This document shows, one piece after another, positions 1-7,008 of a DNA stretch of 11,987 bases (position 1 is the stretch's first letter; each line of letters starts with the position of its first letter). The notes below the pieces were generated by a model. It did no database searches and had not been told where the DNA came from. It saw only the letters and a list, made by a program, of their open reading frames with translations. Both the position numbers and the translations under genes were made by a program. Source of the stretch: an uncultured Devosia sp. (GTDB lineage Bacteria; Pseudomonadota; Alphaproteobacteria; Rhizobiales; Devosiaceae); NCBI GenBank assembly GCA_934553185.1, contig CAKTFF010000031.1, positions 1 through 11,987 on the forward strand, in the 5' to 3' direction.

Positions 1-1323
1 GACGAACACCGCTGGTTCAAGGATGCCAGGTCGTCCAGGGATTCTCGCTATCGCGACTTCTACCTTTGGCGCGATCCAGCTGCGGATGGGGGCTTCCCAA
101 CCGATCTGAAGTCGACCTTTGGTGGCCCGGCCTGGACGCTGGATCCCCTAACGGGGCAATACTATCTGCATCAGTTTTCACGCCGGCAGCCGGACCTCAA
201 CTGGGACAATCCCCTGTTGCGAGCAGAGATTTATGCCATGATGCGGTGGTGGCAGGCGCGCGGCATCGCCGGCTTCCGCATGGATGTGATCGACCTGATC
301 GGCAAGGATGTGGACCGCAACATTACCACCGATGGTCCGCGCCTCCATGACTACCTGCAGGAAATGCACCGCGAGACGTTTGGCGGCAAGGACCTGCTGA
401 CCGTGGGCGAGACCTGGAGCGCGACGCCGCAATCGGCTTTGCTGTATTCTGGCCGTGCGCGGGGCGAGCTCAACATGGTGTTCCAGTTCGAGCATGTGAC
501 GCAGCAATGGGACGCGGTGTGGGGCAAGTGGCGGCCCAAGCCTTTCGACCTCGTGGCGTTCAAGCGCGTGGTCGATCGCTGGCAGCTTGGCCTCGCCGAT
601 GACGGCTGGAATAGCCTCTTCTGGGGCAATCACGACCTGCCGCGCGCCGTGTCGCGCTATGGCCATGACGCCGAACACCATGCCGATTCCGCCAAGATGC
701 TGGCGACCGTTCTCCATTTCCTGCGCGGCACGCCCTTTGTGTACCAGGGCGAAGAAATCGGCATGACCAATGTCCCTTTCACCGAGATCGGGCAGTATCG
801 CGATATCGAGACGCTCAACATGTACCAAGAGCATGTGGCGGCAGGGCTGACAGCAGAGGACTTCATTGCCGGCGCCAATGCCAATGGGCGCGACAATGCG
901 CGTACCCCCATGCATTGGAGCGCCGAGGCGCATGGTGGCTTCACCACCGGCACACCATGGATCGAGGCCAATCCCAACCATGACCGGATCAACGTGGCGG
1001 CGCAGCAAAGCGACGAACGCTCGATCCTGGCCCATTACCGGCGCCTGATCGCCTTGCGCAAAACGCTGCCGGTGATGCAGCTGGGGCGTTATGAGCCGTT
1101 TCTGTCGGATCACACGGGCATCATGGCCTATGGGCGGCGCCTGGACAGCCAGCAGATCGTGGTGCTGGCAAACTTTACCGACCAAGAACAGCAGGCCATG
1201 CTGCCGCCGGAGGCACAGGGCACCGGCACGGTGCTGATCAGCCAAGCGCCACGGAGCGCCACTCTGGGCGAGACGGTGCAGCTGGCGCCGTTCGAGGCTG
1301 TTGCGGTGCTGTTCGAACACTAG
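1..1323 (+). CDS. GH13 oligo-1,6-glucosidase / dextran glucosidase (DexB-like), 3' part only
   Basis: The reading frame is open from base 1, so this is the last 440 residues of an enzyme normally about 530-540 long. It should release glucose from the non-reducing end of short alpha-1,6-linked glucans (isomaltose, panose), probably in the cytoplasm. The visible part starts just after the expected conserved region I (the NHTS segment would precede DEHRWF). Catalytic residues are present: the nucleophile Asp in GFRMDVID (codon 283-285), the acid/base Glu in LLTVGETW (409-411) and the transition-state Asp in GNHDLPR (634-636). The Val directly after the nucleophile is typical of alpha-1,6-specific members, whereas alpha-1,4 enzymes usually carry Ala or Thr. 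NHDLPR and FVYQGEEIGM resemble my memory of streptococcal DexB. The C-terminal beta domain (about 1120-1320) is complete. Sugar-transporter genes may lie upstream, but that is outside the window. The fine substrate range is uncertain. Confidence 0.93.
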   Translation, partial: DEHRWFKDARSSRDSRYRDFYLWRDPAADGGFPTDLKSTFGGPAWTLDPLTGQYYLHQFSRRQPDLNWDNPLLRAEIYAMMRWWQARGIAGFRMDVIDLIGKDVDRNITTDGPRLHDYLQEMHRETFGGKDLLTVGETWSATPQSALLYSGRARGELNMVFQFEHVTQQWDAVWGKWRPKPFDLVAFKRVVDRWQLGLADDGWNSLFWGNHDLPRAVSRYGHDAEHHADSAKMLATVLHFLRGTPFVYQGEEIGMTNVPFTEIGQYRDIETLNMYQEHVAAGLTAEDFIAGANANGRDNARTPMHWSAEAHGGFTTGTPWIEANPNHDRINVAAQQSDERSILAHYRRLIALRKTLPVMQLGRYEPFLSDHTGIMAYGRRLDSQQIVVLANFTDQEQQAMLPPEAQGTGTVLISQAPRSATLGETVQLAPFEAVAVLFEH

Positions 1324-1362
1324 GCAAGACCCGCGTTCTGGATATCGGACGCGAAGGCGGGA

Positions 1363-1388
1363 GCGCAATGCGGGGTCGCGCATTGTGT
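1363..1388 (+). other. Intergenic hairpin between glucosidase and antiporter genes
   Basis: The arms CAATGCG (1366-1372) and CGCATTG (1379-1385) pair perfectly around a six-base loop. Two G-U pairs and one C-G pair extend the RNA stem to about ten base pairs. It lies 40 bases after the glucosidase stop and 24 bases before the antiporter start. No T-run follows, so it is not a clear intrinsic terminator; it could stabilise the upstream mRNA end or attenuate reading into the antiporter gene. Confidence 0.35.
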
Positions 1389-1411
1389 TTGCGCCTCAAG
1401 GAAAACCGCAG

Positions 1412-2707
1412 ATGAACGAATGGACGCCGGACCCCTATATCGTCGTCCTGACCGGGGCCGGCTTGTTGATCGCGCTAGTGGCCTGGCTGCCGCTGGCGCT
1501 GCGGCGCCTGCCGATCTCGCTGCCGATCGTCTGCATCGTCATCGGTGCGGTGATTTTCGGTACGCAGTATGTGGGCTTTGATCCTTCGCCCAGCGCCCAC
1601 CCCTATGTCACCGAGCGGCTGACCGAATTCGTGGTGATCATCGCGCTGATGGGCGCGGGGCTCAAGATCGACCGGGTGTTTTCGTTTGGCGGCTGGGGCA
1701 TGGCCTGGCGGCTGCTGCTGGTCACCATGCCGCTCAGCATCCTTCTGATCATGGGCGTGGGCTATTGGCTGCTCGGCTTTGGCGCCATCGCCTCGCTGCT
1801 GCTCGCGGCAAGCCTTGCCCCCACCGATCCGGTACTGGCGGCCGATGTGCAGGTGGCCGGTCCCCATGAGGGCGGCGAGGACACGGTGCGCTTTGCGCTG
1901 ACCTCGGAAGCTGGGCTCAATGACGGCTTCGCCTTTCCTTTTGTTCATCTCGCCATCGTGCTCAGCGTCGCGGCGACCACGGGCGAGCCCTGGTTCCTGC
2001 AGTGGCTGGGCTACAATGTCCTATGGGAAATTCTGGGTGGCATCGGCTGCGGGTGGCTGGTGGGACGCGTGTTCGGCTGGCTGACCTTTCGCATGCCGGG
2101 CGATACGCTGGCGAAAACCGGCGACGGGCTGATCGCCATTTCGGCGACCTTCATCTCCTATGGCGTGTCCGAGATGATCCAGTGCTACGGCTTTTTTGCC
2201 GTGTTCGTGACGGCGCTGACCCTGCGCGCGTCGCACCGGGATCATGAATTTCAGCGCGACATGCACGACATCACCGAACAGGTGGAGCGCATCGCCATGA
2301 TGCTGTTGCTGCTCGCCTTTGGCGGTTCGCTGATCACGGGCCTGCCCGCCCCCATCGGCTGGACGGAAGTGCTTGCCGCCGTGCTGATCCTCTTCGTGGT
2401 GCGACCGGTAACCGGCTTGATCGGGCTGATCGGCGCCAAAGCCACACGCGGGGAGAAGCTGACCATCGCCTTTTTCGGCATTCGCGGCGTCGGATCGTTT
2501 TACTATCTCGCCTATGGCCTCAATCATGGGGAGTTCGCCGATGCCGATCGGCTTTGGACCATTTTATCGCTCGTGGTGATCATGTCGGTGGTGATGCATG
2601 GGCTGACGGTAACGCCGGTGATGCGCTGGCTGGACCGCAGCCAGGGCCGTGATCCGGACGAGGATGGCGTTCCACCCCCGGGATTGCAGGGCCCGGCCGA
2701 GACCTGA
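1412..2707 (+). CDS. CPA1-family cation/proton antiporter (NhaP-like)
   Basis: This is an inner-membrane secondary transporter that exchanges Na+ or K+ for protons and so serves pH and salt homeostasis. The 431-residue protein has about 12 hydrophobic segments spread over residues 10-405. It carries TDPVLAADV (from residue 138), the CPA1 hallmark EAGLND with the Asn-Asp pair at 170-171, and the conserved FFGIRGVGSFYYL segment near 354-366. The short C-terminal tail (about 408-431) is hydrophilic; there is no TrkA-type or cyclic-nucleotide domain. I chose ATG at 1412, although the frame is open further upstream, because an AAGGAAA ribosome site lies a few bases before it and the first membrane helix follows directly. 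An 88-base gap with a hairpin separates it from the glucosidase. Whether Na+ or K+ is the substrate cannot be told from the sequence. Confidence 0.9.
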   Translation: MNEWTPDPYIVVLTGAGLLIALVAWLPLALRRLPISLPIVCIVIGAVIFGTQYVGFDPSPSAHPYVTERLTEFVVIIALMGAGLKIDRVFSFGGWGMAWRLLLVTMPLSILLIMGVGYWLLGFGAIASLLLAASLAPTDPVLAADVQVAGPHEGGEDTVRFALTSEAGLNDGFAFPFVHLAIVLSVAATTGEPWFLQWLGYNVLWEILGGIGCGWLVGRVFGWLTFRMPGDTLAKTGDGLIAISATFISYGVSEMIQCYGFFAVFVTALTLRASHRDHEFQRDMHDITEQVERIAMMLLLLAFGGSLITGLPAPIGWTEVLAAVLILFVVRPVTGLIGLIGAKATRGEKLTIAFFGIRGVGSFYYLAYGLNHGEFADADRLWTILSLVVIMSVVMHGLTVTPVMRWLDRSQGRDPDEDGVPPPGLQGPAET

Positions 2708-2766
2708 TCCTTTTGGGCGAAACCACCATGGGCGATGCGCGTTGGTTTTTTCCAAGGAGAGCGAGC

Positions 2767-2901
2767 ATGACGCAGGACAGCAAGCAACAGCCTAAGGACA
2801 TCAAGCCATTGGCCGACGCGCGGCGCGAGCAGGAGCAGCCGGCGGGCGAGTTCGAGACCGAGCATCCAGATGCCGCCAAGCCCAAGCCGGACACGAAATG
2901 A
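2767..2901 (+). CDS. Small hydrophilic protein, 44 residues, unknown
   Basis: This short frame starts at ATG 2767 behind a strong AAGGAG ribosome site (2754-2759, seven-base spacing) and ends in TGA overlapping the next start as ATGA at 2898-2901. Both features argue that it is a real, translated gene. The protein is very rich in Lys, Glu, Asp, Gln and Pro, has no hydrophobic segment and is probably disordered. The frame also runs upstream to an ATG at 2713, but that start has no comparable ribosome site. Translation is probably coupled to the DUF1810 gene. A TTGG-T6-CCAA stem-loop (2742-2755) sits just before the ribosome site. I do not recognise a family. Confidence 0.65.
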   Translation: MTQDSKQQPKDIKPLADARREQEQPAGEFETEHPDAAKPKPDTK

Positions 2902-3335
2902 CCGGGTTCGACCCGGAGCGGTTCCTCGATGCGCAGAGCGGCATTTACGAGCAGGCTTTGGCCGAGCTCAAGGATGGGCATAAACGCTCGCACTGGATGT
3001 GGTTCGTGTTTCCCCAGCTTTCAGGGCTGGGGCACAGTTCGACCGCGCAGTTCTATGCCCTGCCCGATCTCGATGCGGCAGTGGCCTATGCGGCTCACCC
3101 AGTGCTCGGCGCGCGCTTGCGCGACTGCACGCAAGCTTTGCTCGTTCATGCGCCGGATCGCGCTACGCCGGAGGCGCTGGAGCGCATGTTGCCCTATCCG
3201 GACAACCTCAAGTTTCACTCATGCATGACGCTGTTTAGCCGCGCCGCGCCGACCGAACCCTGCTTTTCACGCGCGCTCGAAGCGTTCTTCGGCGGCGCGG
3301 AAGACCCGGCGACGCTGGCGCGTCTGACCCCTTAG
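2898..3335 (+). CDS. DUF1810 family protein
   Basis: This is a 145-residue cytoplasmic protein covering the whole DUF1810 domain. The family pattern is plain: FDPERFLDAQ at the N-terminus, then KRSHWMWFVFPQLSGLGHS (residues about 29-47), HPVLGARLRDCT (about 67-78), and DNLKFHSCMTLFS near 101-113. The invariant-looking polar and aromatic residues (SHWMWF, FPQ, LKF, S-MTLF) suggest a binding pocket. No biochemical role is established that I can cite; homologues are sometimes labelled calpastatin in databases without good reason. Its start overlaps the stop of the 44-residue gene (ATGA), so the two are probably translated together. Its TAG stop overlaps by four bases the TAA stop of the proline-rich gene on the other strand. 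Confidence 0.9.
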   Translation: MTGFDPERFLDAQSGIYEQALAELKDGHKRSHWMWFVFPQLSGLGHSSTAQFYALPDLDAAVAYAAHPVLGARLRDCTQALLVHAPDRATPEALERMLPYPDNLKFHSCMTLFSRAAPTEPCFSRALEAFFGGAEDPATLARLTP

Positions 3336-3526
3336 ACAGGCGGGGGCAGATCGTCGGGCACGGGCCGGCGGCTCGGTGGGAATGCCGGCGCTTCGCCGGG
3401 ATTGTCGCCGGGCAGGGGCGAGTCCTCGTAGTCGGGCTCGATCTGGCCGGGACCCATGGGCGGCACTGGGCCTGGATGGGTGTCGTCTGGCAGTGTGGGG
3501 ATGGTTTCGGCGGGCGGGATCTGCAT
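3332..3526 (-). CDS. Proline-rich small protein, 64 residues, unknown
   Basis: This minus-strand frame starts at 3526 behind a good AAGGAG ribosome site (reading TAAGGAGAAACACC before the ATG). It lies 45 bases after the tsaE stop, so it is probably the last gene of the divL-tsaE operon. About one third of the residues are proline (21 of 64), mixed with Asp, Glu and Gly; there is no signal peptide or membrane segment, and it should be disordered and acidic. Its TAA stop (3332-3334) interlocks with the TAG stop of the convergent DUF1810 gene. I do not recognise a family or function. The ribosome site and operon position make it more than a chance frame, but codon-level conservation has not been tested. 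Confidence 0.6.
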   Translation of the reverse strand: MQIPPAETIPTLPDDTHPGPVPPMGPGQIEPDYEDSPLPGDNPGEAPAFPPSRRPVPDDLPPPV

Positions 3527-3571
3527 GGTGTTTCTCCTTAAGCTCAGGAGAGCAACAGGGGAGGCGCTGTT

Positions 3572-3991
3572 TCAGTTCCGGCGCAGGGTCACCAGCCTTC
3601 CCTCGCCTCCAGGCGGGATGGCGAGCGACACGACGAGCGTAGCTTGCTCGGCGATTTCGGGCGCCCGCTCGGCCCATTCCACGAGAACGACCGCTTGGGC
3701 ATTGTCGAGCAGACCCAATTCATCCACCTCGCGCGGATCGCCCAGGCGATACAGGTCGGCATGCAGCACGGGCCCGCGCGCGGTGTCATAGGGCTGCACC
3801 AAGGCGAAGGTGGGCGAAGGCACGTCCATGCTTTGATCGCCGGCCAAGGCGCGGATGATGGCCCGCGCGAGGGCGGTCTTGCCCGCGCCGAGGTCACCTT
3901 CGAGTATGACCAGGTCGCCCGGATTGAGCTCCGCGGCGAGTTCCCTGCCCAGGGCTTCGGTCGCCGCGTCGTCGGCAAGCAGGCGCGTCAT
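3572..3991 (-). CDS. tsaE: tRNA t6A37 biosynthesis ATPase TsaE
   Basis: TsaE (YjeE) is the ATPase that works with TsaB and TsaD to place threonylcarbamoyl on adenosine 37 of ANN-reading tRNAs, after TsaC/Sua5 makes the intermediate; it is usually essential. The 139-residue length is near the family norm. Visible motifs are the Walker A loop GDLGAGKT (residues 32-39), VPSPTF (57-62, switch region), HADLYRL (77-83) and VEWAER (104-109), all in the expected order. The ATG at 3991 directly follows the TAA stop of divL (TAAATG, no gap), so translation is almost certainly coupled. TsaB, TsaC and TsaD are not in the window. In many relatives tsaE is followed by sugar kinase and nucleotidyltransferase genes; here it is not. 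Confidence 0.95.
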   Translation of the reverse strand: MTRLLADDAATEALGRELAAELNPGDLVILEGDLGAGKTALARAIIRALAGDQSMDVPSPTFALVQPYDTARGPVLHADLYRLGDPREVDELGLLDNAQAVVLVEWAERAPEIAEQATLVVSLAIPPGGEGRLVTLRRN

Positions 3992-6448
3992 TTATTCGGC
4001 GACACCGGCGGCCGCACTGTCGCGCGGCAGGTTGACGGTGATGCGCGAGCCGCGCGGCTCGCGTTTTTCCGCCGAGATGGTGCCGCCATGAAGATTGACG
4101 AAGGTTTTGACGATGGCGAGGCCCAGGCCCGCCCCGCGCTGACGGCCGGTGGGCGTATCGATGCGGGTGAGAATGGCCGCGCGCATTTCGTCGGTGACGC
4201 CCGGGCCTTCGTCTTCGATGACGAAGAGCATGCGGTCGGCGCGGTGGCTGACCGAAAGGCGGATTTCGCCGCCGGGTGGCGAGAAGCGCGCGGCATTGCT
4301 GAGGAGATTGTAGAGCACCTGCACGATGCGCGTGCCGTCGGCGATAAAGGGCGGCATGCCCGGTTCGATATCGACCACGAGGTTGATCGGCTGCTCGCCC
4401 GAAATTTCAGGGAAGGTCGCTGAAAGGCCGGCGCGGGCCTTATCGACGAGGGCCGCCACGTCGAGCCGTTCGGGCCGCAATTCAGCAATACCGGCATCCA
4501 CGGAAGCCAGATCGAGGATGTTGTCGATCAGAACGCCCAGCGTTTCCGACGAGGCGCGGATATAGTTGATGTAGGATAGCTGGCGCTCGTTGAGCGTGCC
4601 GCCTTCACTGCCGGCCAGAAGTTCGGCGAAACCGATGATGTTGGTGAGCGGGGAGCGCAGTTCATAGGAGACGTTTTCCACGAACGCATCCTTGAGCACG
4701 TCAGCGGCGATCAGGGCGTCGTTGCGCTCCTTGAGCACGCGCGAATAGCTGGCGCTTTCGGTGACATCGAGAAAGGTCATCATGGTCTGCCCGTCGGGCA
4801 GGCGGGTGATGGCATAATCGAGCAGCCGCCCGTCCGAGCGGTTGAGCCGCCCGGTCTGGTCGGAGCGGTTGGGGTTGAGATCGATGATGCCGCGTTTCAG
4901 CGTCCGCCAGATGCCGGCGCCGTCTTCGGGCATGGCGCGGCCGCTGGCTTCAGCAATCTGGTCGATATGGGGGTTCTGCCCAAGCTCGTTCATGGGCAGT
5001 TTCCAAAGCGCCGAAAGACGCGGATTGGAAAGCGTCAGCCTTCCATTGGTGCCGAACACGGCGACCGCTTCGGAAAGCGCGTTGATGGTTTCGCGCTGGA
5101 CGTTGGAGAAGGCCTTGTTGGTGGATTCAAGCTTGAGCCGCTCGGTGATGTCCTCGAACACATAGATGACGCCGCCAGCCGGACCCGCAGGGGCGGAAAC
5201 GACCTTGACCGTGCGCCCGTCCGGCAGGTGCCACGGCTCGTTTTCATGCGGCTCCTTGCGCCCATAGGACTGGAGGTGCTGCGTGCGCCAGGTCTGGTAA
5301 TCGACCTGGTTGGGCAGCATGCCATTGGTGCGCAGCTTGTCGAGGATCGCCCGCTCGTCGAGGCCGGGCACCAGAAATTGCGGGCTGAGGTCCCACAGCT
5401 GGGCATAGGCCTCGTTGTATTGCACCAGTTCACGCTTGGCGTTGAAGACCGCGATCGGCGTAGACAGCGCGCCGATGATGTTGCGGATAGGGACAAGGGT
5501 CGTGTCCGCGGGGCGGCTGGCGTCGTCGGTCGCCGGGCGCAGATAGCCGGCGCGGCCTTCGCCCAGGGCGAATTCAACGAGCTCAAACGCCCCCTGCCCT
5601 GGCCAGGACAAGGAAACGGTTTCGGTCTCGCCCGAGCGGCAGGCCAGCAGATGCGCCTTGAGCTGGGTTGTGTCGAGCAATTCGGGCGGCGCGCTTTCGC
5701 TGCCCTTCTTGCCCAGGGTCTTGGCCAGCGCGAGATAAGGCGCATTGGCATAAACCAGCCGTTCGCCGGCATCGCGGGCAAAGGCGGGCTGGGACAGGCG
5801 CGACAAAACCGTCCTGACGCCGGAGAGATCGGTTTTTTGCGGTTCTTCAGTCGTCGCGGGCGTTGTGCCAGGCTGGGAAAAAGCGGGGCGCAGGCGCATG
5901 GCGGCGCCGCCACCCAGAACCCAGCCATTGGCGCGGATCAGCTTTCCTTCGAGGCTGGTGAGGCTGACGGCAAAGGCATGGCCATGCACGCGCAGATCTT
6001 CAAGCAGGCGCGCCAGCTTGTCCGCGTCGCTGTCGGACAGCCAGGATGAGAAATTGAGGAGGCTTTGCGGCTGCCGTCCCACCGGCAGCACGGCGGAAGC
6101 CTGGCCGAGAAGGCGCGGTCCGCCACCATTGTTTTCGGTCCACAGAACCGTCACTTCGCGGTTGCCCGACAGCAGCGCTTCGTATTCGTCGACCAGGGCC
6201 CGCAGGCCCGCGATCTGCTCGGCGGCGCGGTGCCGAGCGGCTTTGCCGTCAGCCTGCGTGTTGCGCAAGGCCATCATGGCGAGAAGGGCGAAGGCGCCTG
6301 CGCCCACGGCGATGGCGAGAGGGGCAGCGCCAGCCAGGCTTGCCGAAGCCGTGTCCTGAGCCAATGCAGGCACCGCCGTCAGGAGGGTGAAAGGGGCTGA
6401 AGCCAAACCCGCGAATCCCCAACGCTTCCGGAATCGATCCGGCGCCAT
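3992..6448 (-). CDS. divL: DivL-type atypical sensor kinase with Tyr in place of the phospho-His
   Basis: The 818-residue membrane protein has an Ala-rich N-terminal hydrophobic stretch (about 11-30, ending ALAQD), a membrane helix at about 42-61, then PAS-like segments at about 120-190, 210-305, 322-440 and 452-565. A dimerisation domain (about 580-650) and an ATP-binding domain (700-810) follow. The H-box reads ENVSYELRSPLTNI, with Tyr595 (codon 4664-4666, TAT) where kinases have His. That is the hallmark of DivL, which in Caulobacter binds phosphorylated DivK and switches CckA between kinase and phosphatase, so setting CtrA activity. The ATPase motifs look intact: N-box with Asn714 and Asn718, DEGPG (746-750) and GAGLGLAIV (772-780). 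The start has a modest AGAGGG site. It is coupled to tsaE. A CtrA-like box lies about 170 bases upstream. The role is inferred from homology; partners are not in the window. Confidence 0.9.
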   Translation of the reverse strand: MAPDRFRKRWGFAGLASAPFTLLTAVPALAQDTASASLAGAAPLAIAVGAGAFALLAMMALRNTQADGKAARHRAAEQIAGLRALVDEYEALLSGNREVTVLWTENNGGGPRLLGQASAVLPVGRQPQSLLNFSSWLSDSDADKLARLLEDLRVHGHAFAVSLTSLEGKLIRANGWVLGGGAAMRLRPAFSQPGTTPATTEEPQKTDLSGVRTVLSRLSQPAFARDAGERLVYANAPYLALAKTLGKKGSESAPPELLDTTQLKAHLLACRSGETETVSLSWPGQGAFELVEFALGEGRAGYLRPATDDASRPADTTLVPIRNIIGALSTPIAVFNAKRELVQYNEAYAQLWDLSPQFLVPGLDERAILDKLRTNGMLPNQVDYQTWRTQHLQSYGRKEPHENEPWHLPDGRTVKVVSAPAGPAGGVIYVFEDITERLKLESTNKAFSNVQRETINALSEAVAVFGTNGRLTLSNPRLSALWKLPMNELGQNPHIDQIAEASGRAMPEDGAGIWRTLKRGIIDLNPNRSDQTGRLNRSDGRLLDYAITRLPDGQTMMTFLDVTESASYSRVLKERNDALIAADVLKDAFVENVSYELRSPLTNIIGFAELLAGSEGGTLNERQLSYINYIRASSETLGVLIDNILDLASVDAGIAELRPERLDVAALVDKARAGLSATFPEISGEQPINLVVDIEPGMPPFIADGTRIVQVLYNLLSNAARFSPPGGEIRLSVSHRADRMLFVIEDEGPGVTDEMRAAILTRIDTPTGRQRGAGLGLAIVKTFVNLHGGTISAEKREPRGSRITVNLPRDSAAAGVAE

Positions 6449-6593
6449 AGCAGCCCTCTAGGTTGATTGTGTTGCCGGCCGGATCCGCAAAGTTCCGGTA
6501 CGCTTGCACAAAGAAGCGGCCAACGCGCGATCCCCAACAGGATGCGGCCGTCTCCAATCCGCCGGGGTGTCCCCCACCCGTCGAATCATCCCG

Positions 6594-6631
6594 ACCATAG
6601 CGGCGCGGTGAATCGGCTAAAAGAGTGTTAA
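6594..6631 (-). promoter_or_regulatory. Candidate CtrA-box and promoter upstream of divL
   Basis: Read on the minus strand, TTAA (6631-6628), seven bases, then TTAG (6620-6617) matches the CtrA consensus TTAA-N7-TTAA at seven of eight positions. Seventeen bases further on is TATGGT (6599-6594), an acceptable -10. The box would therefore overlap the -35, as in CtrA-activated promoters. The predicted leader to the divL start is about 140 bases. The motif is short enough to occur by chance, but its position upstream of a CtrA-pathway gene supports it. Confidence 0.4.
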
Positions 6632-6855
6632 TGGCTGTGCATAGCGGGCAAACCGGCGATATGAGGGCTTGACCGGGAACGAAGCAGCAACTGGTGTTTT
6701 GCGACAGCTGAGGGGTCGGAGGGTGACTTTTGCGGGGGTGGTGGGTGTTAGTTTCCGCCGGATATAGGCAGCAAGCAAGGGGGATGTGAACGTTAGACAG
6801 GCGCGACGTCGCGGGCGCGCAGGCATCTCACCCACCCACAATCGCTTCCCTGGGC

Positions 6856-6920
6856 CTTGACCCGAGGGTCGCCCTTAGCGCGGCACATGGGGAGGGAGGC
6901 CCTCGGGTCAAGCTCGAGGG
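6856..6920. repeat. Palindromic intergenic repeat downstream of ahcY
   Basis: CTTGACCCGAGGG (6856-6868) is perfectly complementary to CCCTCGGGTCAAG (6900-6912), with a 31-base spacer. The right arm also forms a smaller hairpin, CCCTCG (6900-6905) with CGAGGG (6915-6920). The layout resembles extragenic palindromic repeats common in rhizobial genomes and could also stabilise or end the ahcY mRNA. There is no T-run. No second copy was noticed in this window. Confidence 0.5.
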
Positions 6921-7008
6921 CAGCGCCGGTGGTTGGGGCTGGTTTTGTGAGTCACCAAGCCCTTCGTGTCAGGCGTGGAGGGTGCTCGAATGCCCCGCCA
7001 TCACATCC

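Larger units (their letters stand above)
6449..7008. other. 560-base region without a supported gene, between divL and ahcY
   Basis: This is the space between the divL start and the ahcY stop, both on the minus strand. It should hold the end of the ahcY transcript and the divL promoter. Seen here are a CtrA-like site with a possible -10 (6594-6631), a perfect ten-base palindrome GCGACGTCGC (6803-6812), a long palindromic repeat (6856-6920) and a stem-loop, GGCT-bulge-GGT pairing with ACCAGCC, at 6937-6961. The last could end the ahcY transcript but lacks a T-run. A 74-codon frame at 6617-6841 (minus) starts with TTG and is basic and unconvincing. I see no tRNA or known riboswitch. Confidence 0.6.

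Noticed and set aside
178..1383. 401-codon frame on the minus strand opposite the glucosidase
   Set aside because: It is the mirror of a clear GH13 enzyme with all catalytic motifs; the antisense product is His/Arg-rich and matches nothing, as expected from strong GC bias at third positions.
1301..1411. N-terminal extension of the antiporter
   Set aside because: The extra residues are Arg-rich and non-membrane, overlap the glucosidase end and lack a ribosome site; ATG at 1412 fits better.
2720..2751. Possible terminator after the antiporter gene (AAACCA with TGGTTT, then T-run)
   Set aside because: The stem is only six weak pairs around a 17-base loop; the T-run more likely forms part of the leader of the next gene.
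4967..6049. 360-codon plus-strand frame opposite divL
   Set aside because: Shadow of the divL coding frame; no domain recognised and no ribosome site of note.
6617..6841. 74-codon minus-strand frame between ahcY and divL
   Set aside because: TTG start, poor ribosome site, basic low-complexity product, and its end falls on the CtrA-like site. More likely noncoding.
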